Shown here in pieces: positions 6,562 through 14,873 of a stretch of DNA of 27,902 bases; the first letter of the stretch is position 1, and each line of letters begins with the position of its first letter. Source of the DNA: a virus; the IMG/VR virus record IMGVR_UViG_3300028858_000159, positions 1 to 27,902 of that record, one strand, 5' to 3'. The translations under genes were made by a program, and so were the position numbers. The notes under the pieces were generated by a model. That model searched no databases, was not told the origin of the DNA, and saw nothing but the letters and a program-made list of their open reading frames with translations.

Positions 6562-9132
6562 GCCAAACCGTGTACGTAGCTTCGCCGCATCAAGGGTGAT
6601 GGGTCCCATACCTTTCCTGATCAGCACGATGGACTTAATGATCGTTCCGCGATTTGCCTGGAGGGCTGCTTTCAGGCCTTCGTACAGTTCCGTTGACGTG
6701 TAGGCGCCCTCCAGCCTGATGACCACCTCCTCGGCATGCTGTCTGGATGCCGATTTGACACTGTTCTGTATGGCATGCGACCCGCTCTTGGTGATCGGGT
6801 GCTTGGCGTCCGAGAACATGCCGGTCTTGTGGTTGAAGGCGTCCGGATTCTTTACTCCGGAGGTTTCCGGCAGCAAGGAGTATTTCCCACCAAGATCGGC
6901 AAGCTGCTTGTAGGTTTCGACGTTCTTTTTGAACTCGTTCTTGTTTTGCTTGACGATCTCCAGGCTCCCGCCCTTCTTGCCTTTGTAAACCTCAGTCTTC
7001 AGCTGTGTTTTTTCTGCCGCCCTCAGCATCGTCATAGCCGATGCGACGACATCCTTCCTGACAGCTTCCTCCGTATGCTGATAGTAGGGTGTCTGCTTGA
7101 TGTTCACGAACTCGGCTGTCTTCTCGGCATTGTTTCTGAAGGCGGGATTGGCGTCACCTTCGGGCACCTCGGTCGGCTTCTTGTCCGTCTGTCGGACGCC
7201 GCAGCTGCAATTCCAGTCGGAGGGCGGCATGTGCTCGTTCCACCACTCATGATCGATCGGTAGGATGGTTCCCACCCATGTCAGGTGCAGGGCGCGCTGA
7301 TGGACAGATACGCTCTCGATGTATTCCAGATTCGGGTACAGATGGGCCGACTGCTTGAACTTTTTCAGGTTGGCAGCCATGCGCGCAGCCTTCACAGCCG
7401 TGTTGTATTCGGTCTGCAACCATTCGATGTTGTACTTGGCCGACAGTTCCAGGGCCATCTTCTTGAATTTGTAGAAAGGTCGTAGCTTGCCATTCTCGTC
7501 AATCATCATGGCGGCCATCTCCTTAGTCTGCTGATGGTTCTTGAAAGCAGCAAATACGGCCGTATTGGTCTTGAACTGCTTGACAAAGTCGGAATGATCC
7601 TCCTTGATCGGAGCCAGCGACGTATTCACCGCATGTTGCAGGGGAACGTTCGTTGCCTGGAACAGCTTGGCGTTGATCAGCTCATCGGCCTTTCCCCCAT
7701 AAATATCCCTGATGGCCTGGTTGACCAGCTGGTCGATGTTGATCGTGTAGTCATCCGCAAGTGTGATCGTGGTACTGCTGGTCGATCTCCCGCTCCAGTT
7801 CTGATATGCCCCGCTCCTTAGCGTCGGGGCGTAGCCGAAAAAACGTTCAAGCAGTTTGACGAAAAATCCGTGGTCATCGTTCTTGATCTCATCCTTGGTT
7901 TTATCCACCGCAACCGTTTTGTCCTTTCCGGCTTCCTTGGTTGTCGGGGGCTTTGCGTCAGTTCCTCCGCTCGGATCGGGATCTTTTTTTTCGGACTTGG
8001 GTATGCCGGTGATCTCGTAGAAGTAATCGTCGCTCACCGCTATGCCTTGCTTCTTTAGGCTTAGGGCCATGTCGACGCGCTCCTTGGTCGAGATGCGCTC
8101 TCCTCCGTCCGGAAAGGTGAAAAATCCACCGGCCACGTTATAACCGCGCTTGATCAGCAGCGGAACAATTTTGCGGTTAAGGATGCGTTGGATAAAGCGG
8201 CGGTCCGACTTGGTTATGTCCTTCTGTCCGTTCTCATGCACCTCGGCCTGCGATTTGCTTGATCCGTCGACGGTTGTCATGACGTTTCCCAGGACAGCGA
8301 TAAGTATTTCCTCGTTGCAAGCCTTGCGAAAGGTGGCATACAGGTCGCTGCTACCGGAGGACTTGTTCTCGTGAACTTCGATCTCCGACTCTTTGGGCAC
8401 GGCCGCTACCCTGTTCCCTCCGAGTGTCGACAGGGCTTCAAAGAGTTGGTCGCGAGTGTTGGTGTCGTACGAACTGTACTTGCCGGTCACGAACGGCATG
8501 CCGAACAGCTCGGCGAATTGCGCCCAGTCTCCGAAATTGCCGCGCTTGTAGATCACGTACGGTGCCGCTTTGAATACATATCCCAGGTCATCATCCTTTC
8601 CGGCCTCGATGATGAAGTCGTCCAATGTGTAGTCGTAACCTGTCAGGTCCGATTCCTTGGCCACGATATATTTCCTTCGTTCCGCCAGCGGCTTGTCCAC
8701 GTTGGTGATCTTGATGTGCTTTCTCGGATAGGAGAACACGGAGAATTCAGGCAGGAATGCCATTTCTATGACACTTTTGCCGAAAGCCTTGCTCAGGGCG
8801 ATTTCCCGTATCAACTCCTCAAATTCGGGGGTGTCGATCAGATCGTCGATTTCCTCGACGTTCTTTCCGTCCATCTGGAAGGTGATCTCCGCATTGGTGA
8901 TGGCGTTCACGCGCTTTTCAATGGCATCCGACAGGTATGGGTCTGCCAGTATGTTTTCGCACAGGTCGTAGTATTTCGTGCGGTTGCCGGTTTTAAATCC
9001 GTTGACGGCCTTTTTCCAAACGTCGATGTCGGTTGTCTCAATCTTGGCCGGACGTAGGACAAGGGTTTGTATGATTGCGCTCGCGGCCGGACTTTCCAGC
9101 TTGGGAGCCTGGGGTGCATCTTTCTTTTTCAT
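6553..9132 (-). CDS. Portal (DUF935) - MuF head morphogenesis - C-terminal nuclease/toxin-like fusion
   Basis: An 859-residue protein that seems to join three units. Residues about 1-375 look like a Mu gp29/DUF935 portal, the dodecameric DNA channel at the capsid vertex. A Pro/Lys/Asp-rich linker spans about 375-420. Residues about 420-690 look like a MuF/SPP1 gp7 minor head protein, ending with the family-typical WVGTILPIDHEWW ... MPPSDWNCSCGV region (W near 640). Residues about 690-859 form an extra domain with NPDA (Asp764), SDAK (Asp775, Lys777) and a conserved-looking ASRQHAEEVVI helix, resembling CdiA-CT or PBECR-type nuclease domains known to be fused to MuF. Portal and MuF are separate genes in Mu. 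The start overlaps the DUF1320 gene by 4 bases. Confidence 0.85.
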   Translation of the reverse strand: MKKKDAPQAPKLESPAASAIIQTLVLRPAKIETTDIDVWKKAVNGFKTGNRTKYYDLCENILADPYLSDAIEKRVNAITNAEITFQMDGKNVEEIDDLIDTPEFEELIREIALSKAFGKSVIEMAFLPEFSVFSYPRKHIKITNVDKPLAERRKYIVAKESDLTGYDYTLDDFIIEAGKDDDLGYVFKAAPYVIYKRGNFGDWAQFAELFGMPFVTGKYSSYDTNTRDQLFEALSTLGGNRVAAVPKESEIEVHENKSSGSSDLYATFRKACNEEILIAVLGNVMTTVDGSSKSQAEVHENGQKDITKSDRRFIQRILNRKIVPLLIKRGYNVAGGFFTFPDGGERISTKERVDMALSLKKQGIAVSDDYFYEITGIPKSEKKDPDPSGGTDAKPPTTKEAGKDKTVAVDKTKDEIKNDDHGFFVKLLERFFGYAPTLRSGAYQNWSGRSTSSTTITLADDYTINIDQLVNQAIRDIYGGKADELINAKLFQATNVPLQHAVNTSLAPIKEDHSDFVKQFKTNTAVFAAFKNHQQTKEMAAMMIDENGKLRPFYKFKKMALELSAKYNIEWLQTEYNTAVKAARMAANLKKFKQSAHLYPNLEYIESVSVHQRALHLTWVGTILPIDHEWWNEHMPPSDWNCSCGVRQTDKKPTEVPEGDANPAFRNNAEKTAEFVNIKQTPYYQHTEEAVRKDVVASAMTMLRAAEKTQLKTEVYKGKKGGSLEIVKQNKNEFKKNVETYKQLADLGGKYSLLPETSGVKNPDAFNHKTGMFSDAKHPITKSGSHAIQNSVKSASRQHAEEVVIRLEGAYTSTELYEGLKAALQANRGTIIKSIVLIRKGMGPITLDAAKLRTRFGNK

Positions 9133-9548
9133 ATATGTTGGTTTCTTCTTGGGTTGCTGGAAAAGCGAAACTGCGTATTGTTCTCGACCGCACCCGTAGC
9201 ATCTATCCTCACTGGAAAGTCCGGAACGATGCTGCCTTTCTGTACTCCTTTAAGCCATGCGATGGCCGAGTTGTAACGTCTCTCCTTGGCCTCGTAGTCG
9301 ACCGACGGGTTGGCAATGTTGATGTAGTGCCAAACGGCGATGTCCTTGACCCAAATGAGCAGCAAGGCGTCACGTGACTCTTCGGATGCGTTAAAGATGG
9401 CATCCGTGTCAAACGCATGCAGGTAGCCTTTGGCTTCTGCCTGCCCGCCCGATATGGCGGCGGTAAGCAACCTGTCATCGTCGCCGCTGATGGCCGTGAT
9501 CGTTTCCGGATACAGGTGAGTGAATATTTCTTCAGATGTTAGGAACAT
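9129..9548 (-). CDS. Head-tail connector, DUF1320 / Mu gp36-like
   Basis: A 139-residue protein with an N-terminal segment MFLTSEEIFTHLYPETI and a helical core containing LLTAAISGGQAEAKGYLHAFD and DALLLIWVKDIAVWHYI (about residues 27-85), then YNSAIAWLKGVQKG. This arrangement is typical of the DUF1320 family (Mu gp36), small connector proteins that sit between portal and tail, structurally like HK97 gp6. It is located between terminase and portal genes on the minus strand, 2 bases after the TerL stop and overlapping the portal fusion start by 4 bases. Confidence 0.85.
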   Translation of the reverse strand: MFLTSEEIFTHLYPETITAISGDDDRLLTAAISGGQAEAKGYLHAFDTDAIFNASEESRDALLLIWVKDIAVWHYINIANPSVDYEAKERRYNSAIAWLKGVQKGSIVPDFPVRIDATGAVENNTQFRFSSNPRRNQHI

Positions 9549-9550
9549 GG

Positions 9551-11086
9551 TTAAATGCGTTTAGAATTGTTTTGTTTGCTAAAGGTCTTGATGCTGTCCT
9601 GGGCAAGGCTCGACAGCTTTTCGTTGAAGATGAAGTACGCGCCCTCAATGCAGTCGGCGCCGTCGGCCGGCGCGCTCAGTTGCGGGGTGATCAGCTTGAA
9701 CTGGTCTTCCAGCCGTTGCATGTGCGGGTTGTCCTTTTCCGCGATGTTGAAGATCATCCTGCCCTCACGGTTGAGCGGTTCCAGGTTGCCTTCGATGCGT
9801 GCATACTTGTCAGGCTTTGGGCGCGGGTCGGGCGAGATGTTGACGTTCTTCTTGAACTTGTCCCTCGCGGTGGCGAAAAGAGGCTTGAAGACCTGTTGAT
9901 AGAACGGGTCCTGTAGCTTGTTGTTCTCAATGAAGCTGTACACCTGGTTCTTTCCCTTGACATAGCTGTCTATGAAGTAGAACCAGTCGACAAAATCCGA
10001 GTTGGTGACCCTGTCCAGGTATCCGGTAATGACATACAGCTTGAAATCAAGGATTCCGACAAGGAAGTTCGACTTGAACGAATTGGCCTTGGTCTTGGTG
10101 TTGTTGGACGGTGCGGGGTCGGAATAGTTGACCAGGAACGGGAACTTTTCGAGTGGCGGTACCGCTCCCCATGTTATTTCCTTGAAGATGTCACCTTCGG
10201 AGATGGGGTTGTTGAAAAATTCCTTCTGTCCGGATGCGGTGCTGATCAAGGAAAGGAACCGGTCGATGTCCTGCTCGCTGTTCTTGGCCCAGGATGACAT
10301 GCCGTTCTTATCCCTGATGTTGATGATATCCGGAAAATCGGCTTTCTTGATGGCTCTGGATATGCAACAATCCTTTGCGATGATGTTCCCGCAAAATAGG
10401 ATACGATAATCACCCGACACCGAGAGGGTCGGTATGACGGCCTGCTCAATCCATTCCCATTTGATCTTGATGCGGTCCGGATTGCGGGTCTCCTCATCCG
10501 TGTCGATGTCGTCGAACCAAAGAAAGTCCGTACGCCAGGCCTCGTTCCTCGTACCGCGCGGACTTTGCCCGGCACCGATGGCCCTCCAGGAGGCTCCGCC
10601 CTTGGTCGTGAACTCACCATCCTCCCAACTGCCTGGCTTCTGCTGTGTGCCATAATCATTGATGATGCGTTGATTTCCTTCCAGGTTGGCTCTTACAGGC
10701 AACAAAAGCCGTTTGGCATTGGATTCGGAGTTGGATATGAGCAGCGTGTTTCTGACCTCACCCGTAAGGGCAAGCTTCATGTTTTCGAACATGGTCCTGG
10801 TTGTCTTGGCCAGCTCGCGTGACCAGGCGCGGACCTCATACCAGCGCTTATTTTTCATGATCCTCTTGGTCGCCTTCTTGTGGAACAGCGCCGGATCGGA
10901 TTTGTAGTAAAGGGGAAAGTAGTATTTGAACCACGCCTCGTCGTCAGCCTCAAGCCTGGCGATGCGCTTGAGTTTCTCGCCGTGGGACTCGTTGTCGTCA
11001 ATTGGTGTGGACTCCCTGAGCGATTTTAGGTCCTCTTCCCACAATCTTATCGCATCCTTTTCCGATGCTGTCAATCGTTTTCTCAT
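9551..11086 (-). CDS. Terminase large subunit, Mu gp28-like
   Basis: A 511-residue DNA-packaging motor. The N-terminal ATPase contains a divergent Walker A-like segment (WSRELAKTT, residues 88-96) and Walker B (FLWFDDID, 188-195), followed by a coupling-type SVSGDYRILFCGN strand. The C-terminal nuclease region contains YSDPA (Asp323), which fits an RNase H-like catalytic acid, and a late DGADCIEGA (about 472-480). It cuts and pumps DNA into the procapsid together with the small subunit just upstream, whose stop overlaps this start (ATGA). In a transposable phage packaging should be headful and include host DNA, but this cannot be read from the sequence. Confidence 0.93.
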   Translation of the reverse strand: MRKRLTASEKDAIRLWEEDLKSLRESTPIDDNESHGEKLKRIARLEADDEAWFKYYFPLYYKSDPALFHKKATKRIMKNKRWYEVRAWSRELAKTTRTMFENMKLALTGEVRNTLLISNSESNAKRLLLPVRANLEGNQRIINDYGTQQKPGSWEDGEFTTKGGASWRAIGAGQSPRGTRNEAWRTDFLWFDDIDTDEETRNPDRIKIKWEWIEQAVIPTLSVSGDYRILFCGNIIAKDCCISRAIKKADFPDIINIRDKNGMSSWAKNSEQDIDRFLSLISTASGQKEFFNNPISEGDIFKEITWGAVPPLEKFPFLVNYSDPAPSNNTKTKANSFKSNFLVGILDFKLYVITGYLDRVTNSDFVDWFYFIDSYVKGKNQVYSFIENNKLQDPFYQQVFKPLFATARDKFKKNVNISPDPRPKPDKYARIEGNLEPLNREGRMIFNIAEKDNPHMQRLEDQFKLITPQLSAPADGADCIEGAYFIFNEKLSSLAQDSIKTFSKQNNSKRI

Positions 11087-11532
11087 CGCAGCCTGTCCTT
11101 TATGAATGCATCAAACAACGGGGCCATTCCTTGTGCTTGTGCCAGGTCCGTCTTGCGTATCCAATCAAGGAAACTCCTGAAGGTGGAAATGATGTCGGCA
11201 AGGCCGATGTCGGTCTCCATCTTGTCGATGGCTCCGGCCAGTTTGGAGATGGTGTCGGCTTCGGCCGTGGTGGCGTACCTCGCTCCGGAGTCACGGCTCG
11301 TGATGGCCTTGTTCAGCTCGGAGAGTTGCCTGTAAAGGTTCTTCAGCTGCTCTTCCTTGGTGATCGTGATGGAGACTTTAAGTTCATCCCACAGTCCATC
11401 CTTCACCCATTTGCATACGGTCTGGGCCGATACGCCAACGCGCTCGGCAATCTCCTTTTGGGACAGGTTCTCGCGTGTGAACAGCAGCTTGGCCCAGTCC
11501 TTTTTTTGCTGTATGGTCAGTTCCTTTGCCAT
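11083..11532 (-). CDS. Terminase small subunit, Mu gp27/DUF1804-like, with N-terminal HTH
   Basis: A 149-residue protein with a clear helix-turn-helix at about residues 23-44 (LSQKEIAERVGVSAQTVCKWV), followed by a helical oligomerisation part. It recognises the packaging start on phage DNA and hands it to the large subunit. It is the first gene of the minus-strand block, so the divergent region to its right should contain its promoter. The ATGA overlap with TerL supports translational coupling. Confidence 0.88.
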   Translation of the reverse strand: MAKELTIQQKKDWAKLLFTRENLSQKEIAERVGVSAQTVCKWVKDGLWDELKVSITITKEEQLKNLYRQLSELNKAITSRDSGARYATTAEADTISKLAGAIDKMETDIGLADIISTFRSFLDWIRKTDLAQAQGMAPLFDAFIKDRLR

Positions 11533-11584
11533 CTCTTTTTTTGGCGAAGCTATTTGTAATAAGGAGGTTGGACAATTAAGTTTC

Positions 11585-11614
11585 CAAGGGTTGCAATAAA
11601 TGTTTTAACCCTTG
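11585..11614. promoter_or_regulatory. Perfect dyad in divergent late control region (candidate operator)
   Basis: CAAGGGTT (11585-11592) and AACCCTTG (11607-11614) form an 8-bp perfect inverted repeat with a 14-base AT-rich centre; the arms are 22 bases apart centre to centre, about two helical turns. It lies in the 139-base gap between the minus-strand packaging operon and the plus-strand late operon. This is a likely binding site for a dimeric regulator controlling both directions. No exact TAnnTTTG promoter was found here; near matches (TTATTTG at 11620-11626, TTATTTTG at 11647-11654) exist. Confidence 0.45.
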
Positions 11615-11671
11615 TAAGGTTATTTGTGTGATCGTTTTTGCAGCGGTTATTTTGTGTCAAAACCAACAAAA

Positions 11672-12610
11672 ATGGCTAAGACATTTGTCCTTCACGATGA
11701 GAGCGTAAACTCCTATGGCTTTTGGATGCTTACATCCGGAGTCGTACTTGATCAGTTCAAAAAGAACCCGATCATGCTGTTCAACCATAACCGCTCCTAT
11801 AGGGATACAAAAGATACGATCCTTGCAATCGGTCATTGGGAAAACATACGGATTGAGGGTACGGAGATACTTGCCGAACCGGTTTTCGATGCGGATGAGT
11901 TTTCACAGACCATTGCCGCCAAGGTGGAGTCGGGAACTTACAGGATGGCCTCAGTCGGATTTAGACCGATCCTATCGTCCGATGATCCTCAATACATCAA
12001 GCCAGGACAGAGGTATGAAACCCATCTTCAATGGAAGATCAAGGAGGCCTCGATCGTCGACATCGGATCGAACGAAAATGCCCTGGCGTTGTATGACGAT
12101 CATGACAACCTTGTTGAACTTTCCGAAGGACAGGACTGTCCAGGACTCAAACTGCTTACCTCTAACGAAAACAATACAGAAATGAAAGAATTAGCCAAAA
12201 TTTTGAAACTCGCCGATGGAGCGAACGAACAGGCCTTTATCGACGCGGTGAACCCTGTTATGAGTGAAAATGTGACGCTGCGCGAAGACCTCGAGAAGGA
12301 GCGCGATGCAAAAAAGCTTCTCCAGGACAAGGTTGATGCCATTGAACTGGCCGACCGGGCCGCCAAAACGGAAAAAGCGACCGCCCTGATCGACGCCGCA
12401 CTCAAGGATGGCCGTCTGAACGAAACGCCTGAGGCAACCGTGAAAGCCTTTTGGGTTTCATCTTTCGAGACCAATTACGAGATGGCTGAAAAAGCTCTCG
12501 GCGCATTGCCTACCAAGGCAAAGGTGAATCAACCCGTCGTTGACGACACCGCCCTTACTCCCTGGCAGAAACGCCAAAAGGAGATTGAAGACAAGAACAA
12601 GAAAAAATAA
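11672..12610 (+). CDS. Prohead protease with C-terminal scaffold
   Basis: A 312-residue protein read from the ATG at 11672 (a TTG at 11624 gives an implausible leader). Residues 1-about 170 fit the HK97-type/U35 prohead protease: a His in LFNHNRS (His39) and a Ser in RMASVGF (Ser94) are the expected catalytic pair. After about residue 185 it continues with a charged coiled-coil region (DLEKERDAKKLLQDKVDAIEL and on) and a Lys-rich end, typical of an internal scaffold that is cleaved after capsid assembly. It is the first late gene, directly before the major capsid protein. Confidence 0.9.
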   Translation: MAKTFVLHDESVNSYGFWMLTSGVVLDQFKKNPIMLFNHNRSYRDTKDTILAIGHWENIRIEGTEILAEPVFDADEFSQTIAAKVESGTYRMASVGFRPILSSDDPQYIKPGQRYETHLQWKIKEASIVDIGSNENALALYDDHDNLVELSEGQDCPGLKLLTSNENNTEMKELAKILKLADGANEQAFIDAVNPVMSENVTLREDLEKERDAKKLLQDKVDAIELADRAAKTEKATALIDAALKDGRLNETPEATVKAFWVSSFETNYEMAEKALGALPTKAKVNQPVVDDTALTPWQKRQKEIEDKNKKK

Positions 12611-12631
12611 CCCCAAAAATATCAATTGACC

Positions 12632-13873
12632 ATGGCAGTGAATATCAACTCCGCTTATGCAGGCGAGGTACTTGAGCAATTGCTCGTACGCGCCACAACT
12701 GGCAACGAAATCGTAGCCGGTGGCCACATCCACGTACAACCGAATGTGACCAAGAAATTTTCCATTCCGCGCCTCAAAGCCGGAAAGATGTTGCAAAAAC
12801 GCAAGGAACAGCCCGTAGAGTCTGATTCAAAAGGCAATTTCGACATCGATGAGAAGTACCTGGAACCGAAAGACGTGATGGCTTTCACGTCCTTCAACCC
12901 GCGCGCCTTCGAATCCATCTGGCGTCCTTTCCAGCCCACCGGCAACCTGGTGTTCGCTGAACTGCCGTCCAACATCCAGAGCCAGCTGCTGGCTGAACTG
13001 GCCAAGGTGGTCGACTTCGAACTTGGTGACCATTTCATCAACGGCGTGTACGGAGATGGGGAAGGCTTTTATTTCAACGGCATCCTGACACGCATCGTGG
13101 CTGACGCTGATGTAGTCGTCATCGCTACCCCCGAAGCCCTGATCCAGAGCAACGTGATCGCCAAGATGAAGCTGATCCGCAAGGCAATCCCAAAAGCCAT
13201 CAAGAAAAACCCGAACCTGAAATTCTTCATGTCCGTGGAAGATGCCGAAGGCTACGAGTACGAGCTGACCGACAAGCCGCAGAAGGGTGCCGACTATACC
13301 AACATGAACCCTGAACGTTTCAAGGGCATCCAGATCGTGCCTTTGGCCGACTGGCCCAAGGACGTCATCGTGGCCGCCGTGACCAATTCCGGCATCGACT
13401 CCAACTTCTGGGCTGGCGTATCCCTGGCTGATGATGCCGAGGCCATCCAGATTGACAAGCTGACCAACGCCGGCGAGAAATACTTCTTCAAGATGCTGAT
13501 GAAAGCGGACACGAACATCGTGTTCGGTGAGGACATCGTCCTGTACGACGGTCGTGCCGCATCCGTGGCAGCCGGTTCCACCGACCTTGCTGACCTGGCC
13601 TTCGGTGCCGGTGACCTGGTTCCTGAATTCGACACCGAAACGAAAGCCTACACCATGGCCGTGGCCAATGCTGTGGACACCACTACGGTGACTGCAACCC
13701 GCGCCCAGGCCGGACAGGTCATCAAGCTCGGCTCTTCGACCCTTACCACCGGTGTGGCCTCCGCTGCCAAGAACCTTGCCGTAGGCGAGAACATTCTCAG
13801 CATCAAGGTGACGAGCGCCGATGGTCTGGCAACCGAAAGCTACGATGTGCTGATCACCCGCGCAGCCGAGTAA
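12632..13873 (+). CDS. Major capsid protein with C-terminal Ig-like (cadherin-like) domain
   Basis: A 413-residue protein from the ATG at 12632 (an upstream TTG at 12626 is unlikely). Residues about 1-315 look like an HK97-fold major capsid protein of the type seen in Bacteroides phages, lying right after the protease/scaffold. Residues about 317-413 form a separate beta-rich unit (LADLAFGAGDLVPEFD ... TKAYTMAVA ... ENILSIKVTSADG ... YDVLITRA) matching the cadherin-like beta-sandwich (PF12733) pattern. Such domains decorate the capsid exterior and may bind mucus glycans. Codon use is strongly GC-biased, fitting high expression. It is followed by a hairpin terminator. Confidence 0.92.
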   Translation: MAVNINSAYAGEVLEQLLVRATTGNEIVAGGHIHVQPNVTKKFSIPRLKAGKMLQKRKEQPVESDSKGNFDIDEKYLEPKDVMAFTSFNPRAFESIWRPFQPTGNLVFAELPSNIQSQLLAELAKVVDFELGDHFINGVYGDGEGFYFNGILTRIVADADVVVIATPEALIQSNVIAKMKLIRKAIPKAIKKNPNLKFFMSVEDAEGYEYELTDKPQKGADYTNMNPERFKGIQIVPLADWPKDVIVAAVTNSGIDSNFWAGVSLADDAEAIQIDKLTNAGEKYFFKMLMKADTNIVFGEDIVLYDGRAASVAAGSTDLADLAFGAGDLVPEFDTETKAYTMAVANAVDTTTVTATRAQAGQVIKLGSSTLTTGVASAAKNLAVGENILSIKVTSADGLATESYDVLITRAAE

Positions 13874-13921
13874 CCATCCCTCAAGCGAATCATACCTATT
13901 CCATCTCCATCATCTGTGTCG

Positions 13922-13955
13922 AGGGCGCCTGAAAGCGTAAGCCGTAGGGCGCCCT
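13922..13955 (+). terminator. Hairpin after the capsid gene (terminator or attenuator)
   Basis: AGGGCGCC (13922-13929) pairs perfectly with GGCGCCCT (13948-13955), 8 bp with an 18-base loop, followed by TTGTTG. The stem is GC-rich and lies in the 107-base gap between the capsid and amidase genes. The T-run is poor, so partial termination to lower lysis gene expression below capsid levels is a reasonable inference. Confidence 0.55.
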
Positions 13956-13980
13956 TGTTGCAGGAAACAACCACCTCATC

Positions 13981-14436
13981 ATGGCTAAGCTCCAGTATTT
14001 TGTTATCCACTGCACGGCAACCCCTGAAGGGCGAGCAGTCAGCAGTGCCGACATACGGCGCTGGCATACCGCCCCTTCCCCCGTGGGTCATGGTTGGAAG
14101 CAGGTAGGCTATACGGACATGATCCATCTGGACGGTCGCATCGAGCGTCTGGTGCGCAACAATGATGATGAGAATGTTGATCCGTGGGAGATCACCAATG
14201 GAGTGGAGGGAAAGAACCTTGTTTGCCGGCACATAGTTTATGTGGGCGGGATGGACAAATCCGGAAAGACAGCCCAAGATACTCGTACGAGCGCCCAGCT
14301 GGCGGCCATGGAGAAATTTGTAAAGGAGTTCCACAAGAGGTTCCCCCGTGTTAAAATCGTAGGTCATAACGCATTCGCCTCAAAGGCCTGTCCGTCCTTC
14401 GATGTTGCCGAGTGGCTTCGCTTAATCGGTCTATAA
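13981..14436 (+). CDS. N-acetylmuramoyl-L-alanine amidase (endolysin), T7 lysozyme-like
   Basis: A 151-residue zinc amidase of the Amidase_2/PGRP type. Zinc ligands are visible: His10 in FVIHCTAT, His129 in GHNAF and Cys137 in KACPSFDV; Lys135 matches the catalytic lysine of T7 lysozyme, and the spacing KACPSFD is nearly identical to that family. It cleaves the bond between the glycan and the stem peptide of peptidoglycan at the end of the lytic cycle. It has no signal peptide, so it needs a holin, and the next gene (start overlapping the stop codon) is holin-like. Confidence 0.93.
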   Translation: MAKLQYFVIHCTATPEGRAVSSADIRRWHTAPSPVGHGWKQVGYTDMIHLDGRIERLVRNNDDENVDPWEITNGVEGKNLVCRHIVYVGGMDKSGKTAQDTRTSAQLAAMEKFVKEFHKRFPRVKIVGHNAFASKACPSFDVAEWLRLIGL

Positions 14437-14873
14437 TGGAAACCTCCTACATCGCCCAGGCAATTCCCTTGTGGTTCCAGGTGCTCAGCCTCATTCTCAA
14501 TCTGCTGTTTGGCGGTGGCCTTATCCTTACGCTCATCACACTGAGGTCCTTCAAGCTCAAGTCCCAAGGCGAGGCCAATCAAGCCACGGCTCAAGCCGAG
14601 GTGGTCCGCCAGCAGGCCGACAGCGCCGAAATCGACAATGTGGACAAGATGGTCAAGATGTGGCGCGAGCAGGCCGAAACGTTCGAAAACAAATGGAAGA
14701 CCAATGAGGAGCAAATGACGTCCCTTGCTGAAACCGTTGGAGAGCTAAAAGGGGAGGTTCGCCGTCTGGTGAGCATCAATACCAAAATTGTCAAATCACT
14801 CGATAAAATCAACGCAGACAACTATGAAAAGATCATTGAACAGATCAAGGCTGATATTCACTCTGCTTCTTAG
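14436..14873 (+). CDS. Holin-like membrane protein with coiled coil
   Basis: A 145-residue protein starting at ATG 14436, which overlaps the amidase stop (TAATG). One hydrophobic helix at about residues 10-33 (PLWFQVLSLILNLLFGGG and on) is followed by a long charged coiled coil (about 45-140). A single-TM protein encoded directly after an endolysin fits a holin or holin accessory. It could instead be a membrane-anchored lysis regulator. Its 3' end overlaps the spanin-like gene by 50 bases in another frame. Confidence 0.7.
   Translation: METSYIAQAIPLWFQVLSLILNLLFGGGLILTLITLRSFKLKSQGEANQATAQAEVVRQQADSAEIDNVDKMVKMWREQAETFENKWKTNEEQMTSLAETVGELKGEVRRLVSINTKIVKSLDKINADNYEKIIEQIKADIHSAS

Noticed and set aside
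8371-9057. 228-residue plus-strand open frame opposite to the portal domain
   Set aside because: It is antisense to the portal part of the fusion gene, with a Val/Arg/Leu-rich translation typical of a shadow frame.
11624-11671. TTG start extending the prohead protease by 16 codons
   Set aside because: The added residues are unlike protease N-termini and MAKTFVLHDE at the ATG fits the family; the region is also the late promoter area.
12100-12474. 124-residue minus-strand frame within the scaffold region
   Set aside because: Ser/Ala/Arg-rich antisense of the coiled-coil scaffold; no independent support.
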